NCBI GenBank assembly: GCA_002338655.1
Contig: DDIU01000008.1
Span: forward strand, 1-34,880
From: Flammeovirgaceae bacterium UBA1842
GTDB taxonomy: Bacteria > Bacteroidota > Bacteroidia > Cytophagales > Cyclobacteriaceae
Direction: 5' to 3'
Length of the DNA stretch: 34,880 bases
Shown here: one piece after another, positions 33,326 to 34,880 of the stretch
Layout: each line of letters begins with the position of its first letter
Position numbering within the stretch: position 1 is the first letter of the stretch
Program-made: the position numbers and the translations under genes
Notes under the pieces: generated by a model
Told to the model about the DNA's origin: nothing
The model's database searches: none
Seen by the model: only the letters and a program-made list of their open reading frames with translations

Positions 33326-34651
33326 TCATTTTGTTAAATCCATAAAGGATTTATTCTTACTCAAAATATTAAAATCTTCATCTTCTTTAACAGAGGCAAA
33401 GTAGGGAAATCCCAATTCCTTACATTGCTTCAATGTTTCCAGTGCCATATCTACATTTTGGTTGAGTGAGTATAACTTGGCAAGAAAATAATAATTGTAT
33501 GGCTTATATTCATTTAAGACTCGTAGGTTGTTAAGAAGATCAATCCCTTTTTCATAATTTGAAGAGACTTTAGAAGTTTGATAGGTCATGAATAATGCAC
33601 CTATAAAATCTTCTTCAGTTAGGGGCCTATTTTCTGATAATGGATTTAGTAGATCTGGAAGAATAGGCCAAACTTTCAAATTAATAAGTTGCTTATTCCC
33701 GAGGTTTAAATAATCCCAAATGAATTGGACTTTTTCAGTTTCACCATTTAATAATTGATCTTCTACAAAATTGATGTATTTACTTTGATACTTTTCACTA
33801 TTAACGGAATCAAGCTCGATTAATGACAAATAGGTTTGTTTTAATAGGTAATCAAAAAAAAGATCTTTACCTATTACTGACTTTTCAAAGTCATGATAAT
33901 ACCTAATTGCCTCAGCGATGTTCTCTTTCTTCTGGTGAATGTTAGCAAGGGATAATTTAGCCACTAACATGCGTGCATCTTTTATTGACATATTATGATA
34001 AAGGCTTTCAGCCATCCTGTAGTAAAGAGCTGCACTATCCAAATCTTTTAATTTATCCTCAAATAATGCCCCCATTTTCATGTATGCTTGTCCATAGGCA
34101 GAATCTATATGGTTTAATATATAGTTGAATTCTTGTTGTGCTTCCCTTGTCTTGCCTTCAGAACCATACCTAATACCAAGCCATATATGATTTCCTGCAT
34201 GGTCTGGTTCTATATTCACCGCTTTCTTAAGCAGCAATATTGATGAGTCTCTTTGCCCTTTCTCCCAAAGTACATCGGCAAGTAAAGTATAGGTATCACC
34301 CAATTCTGGCGCATATTTTTTAGCGAGTAACGCATATTTCTCTTGATCCTCCAATCTCGATTTAGAACCATTACCATAAGTTAAAAATTGGTGGATATGC
34401 CCCAGTAAAGTGTAAGCTGCCCCATATTCTGGGTCAAGTTCTATCGCTTTATTTAAGAAGTGTAAAGCACTGTCTGCTCCTTTCTTTGTCCAGGTAAATA
34501 TGTGGTCATAATAGGCCTTTTTGAAATAATCAAAAGCTAATTCATTACTAGATCCTACTTTATCTGGGTTTTTATAATAATCAAATGATGTTTGACTTGT
34601 TGCTGAGCTTGAATAAATCGATATGGATAAAATAACTAGTAGTAATTTCAT
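33326..34651 (-). CDS. Secreted TPR-repeat protein
   Basis: A 441-residue protein with a signal peptide (1-20, ending ATSQ). It consists of TPR-type helical hairpins: ALHFLNKAIELDPEYGAAYTLLGHIH, KYALLAKKYAPELGDTYTLLADVLWEKG, SILLLKKAVNIEPDHAGNHIWLGIRYGSEG and later DSAALYYRMAESLYH, plus a last unit near 385-425. No catalytic domain is seen. The protein probably lies in the periplasm as a binding scaffold. It is convergent with rng and separated from it by the rng terminator. No operon partner is visible within the window. Confidence 0.88.
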   Translation of the reverse strand: MKLLLVILSISIYSSSATSQTSFDYYKNPDKVGSSNELAFDYFKKAYYDHIFTWTKKGADSALHFLNKAIELDPEYGAAYTLLGHIHQFLTYGNGSKSRLEDQEKYALLAKKYAPELGDTYTLLADVLWEKGQRDSSILLLKKAVNIEPDHAGNHIWLGIRYGSEGKTREAQQEFNYILNHIDSAYGQAYMKMGALFEDKLKDLDSAALYYRMAESLYHNMSIKDARMLVAKLSLANIHQKKENIAEAIRYYHDFEKSVIGKDLFFDYLLKQTYLSLIELDSVNSEKYQSKYINFVEDQLLNGETEKVQFIWDYLNLGNKQLINLKVWPILPDLLNPLSENRPLTEEDFIGALFMTYQTSKVSSNYEKGIDLLNNLRVLNEYKPYNYYFLAKLYSLNQNVDMALETLKQCKELGFPYFASVKEDEDFNILSKNKSFMDLTK

Positions 34652-34880
34652 GGCCAGGATTATTTGTTAAACTCAAATCATTTAATCTGTAAATTCTGCT
34701 CCTACCAACTATAGAATATCAAAATCGCAGAAATAAATATTAATAAAAATAGTGATTTATGGGTTTCCTGACAAGCTACCAACCCTTTAACATTTCTGTT
34801 GGTGTTTTAACTCTGATCTCTATATTTTCATAAACGCTACATCCCTTCATTTTTTTTGGAGGCCAAAAAACGAAGCAAAA
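34652..34880. other. Right-edge region upstream of the secreted TPR gene
   Basis: 229 bp, AT-rich. No clear promoter box was found for the TPR gene. On the minus strand a frame is open from the window edge down to about 34773 and contains PPKKMKGCSVYENIEI; it could be the end of an upstream gene or a chance frame. It is not called as a gene. Confidence 0.3.

Noticed and set aside
34773..34880. Minus-strand open frame at the right edge containing PPKKMKGCSVYENIEI
   Set aside because: Too short and cut by the window. No family recognised and two frames are open, so no call is made.

Overview
The window comes from a chromosome of the phylum Bacteroidota, most likely order Cytophagales. The evidence is the paired gliding genes gldE and gldD, a type IX secretion C-terminal sorting domain with a YPNP motif, TAnnTTTG-type promoter boxes, the absence of Shine-Dalgarno-like leaders, frequent TTG/GTG starts, and families typical of the phylum (DUF2911, GH3-like, LytTR two-component systems). 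Base composition is moderately AT-rich. Genus cannot be told from this window.

Layout. Positions 1-86 hold the last codons of a SpoU/TrmH-type RNA methyltransferase. A minus-strand cassette follows (399-2247): M48 metalloprotease, DUF4870-like and duplicated DUF4389-like membrane proteins. Related composite palindromic repeats lie on both sides of it. A second minus-strand operon (2505-5008) encodes a LiaF-like membrane protein, a LytS-type histidine kinase and a LytTR response regulator. A plus-strand block (5218-11432) carries fumC, a coiled-coil/SPOR-like secreted protein, recJ, lptB and a GH3-family adenylating enzyme. It ends convergently against a DUF2911-TPR protein.

Positions 12691-16513 are accessory in character. 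They hold an AT-rich methyltransferase gene and a YadA-head-like/S74/T9SS surface protein, with long non-coding stretches. The block is bounded by a 96-bp direct repeat (94/96 identical). One copy is the intact 3' end of plsY and the other is an orphan plsY 3' fragment. This is the footprint expected of an insertion or duplication at the plsY 3' end, and it is the strongest structural anomaly here.

From 30225 down to 16560 the minus strand is a long housekeeping run: mutY, ssb, gldE, gldD, mntA-hepT, recG, tpiA, prmA, a 1613-residue secreted protein of unknown function, and plsY. The MntA-HepT toxin-antitoxin pair is wedged between gldD and recG, with no gap before recG. Divergently, the plus strand carries an HU-family protein, a membrane-anchored TPR protein, a 29-residue highly basic peptide (COX24/bS22-like, probably ribosomal) with its own terminator, and RNase G with a clear intrinsic terminator. 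The window ends with a secreted TPR protein on the minus strand.

Most genes are ordinary core functions: DNA repair and recombination (RecJ, RecG, MutY, SSB), central metabolism (FumC, TpiA), envelope biogenesis (LptB, PlsY) and gliding/T9SS (GldD, GldE). Novelty is concentrated in the plsY-flanked block, the repeat families, the tiny basic peptide, the giant secreted protein and the toxin-antitoxin insertion.
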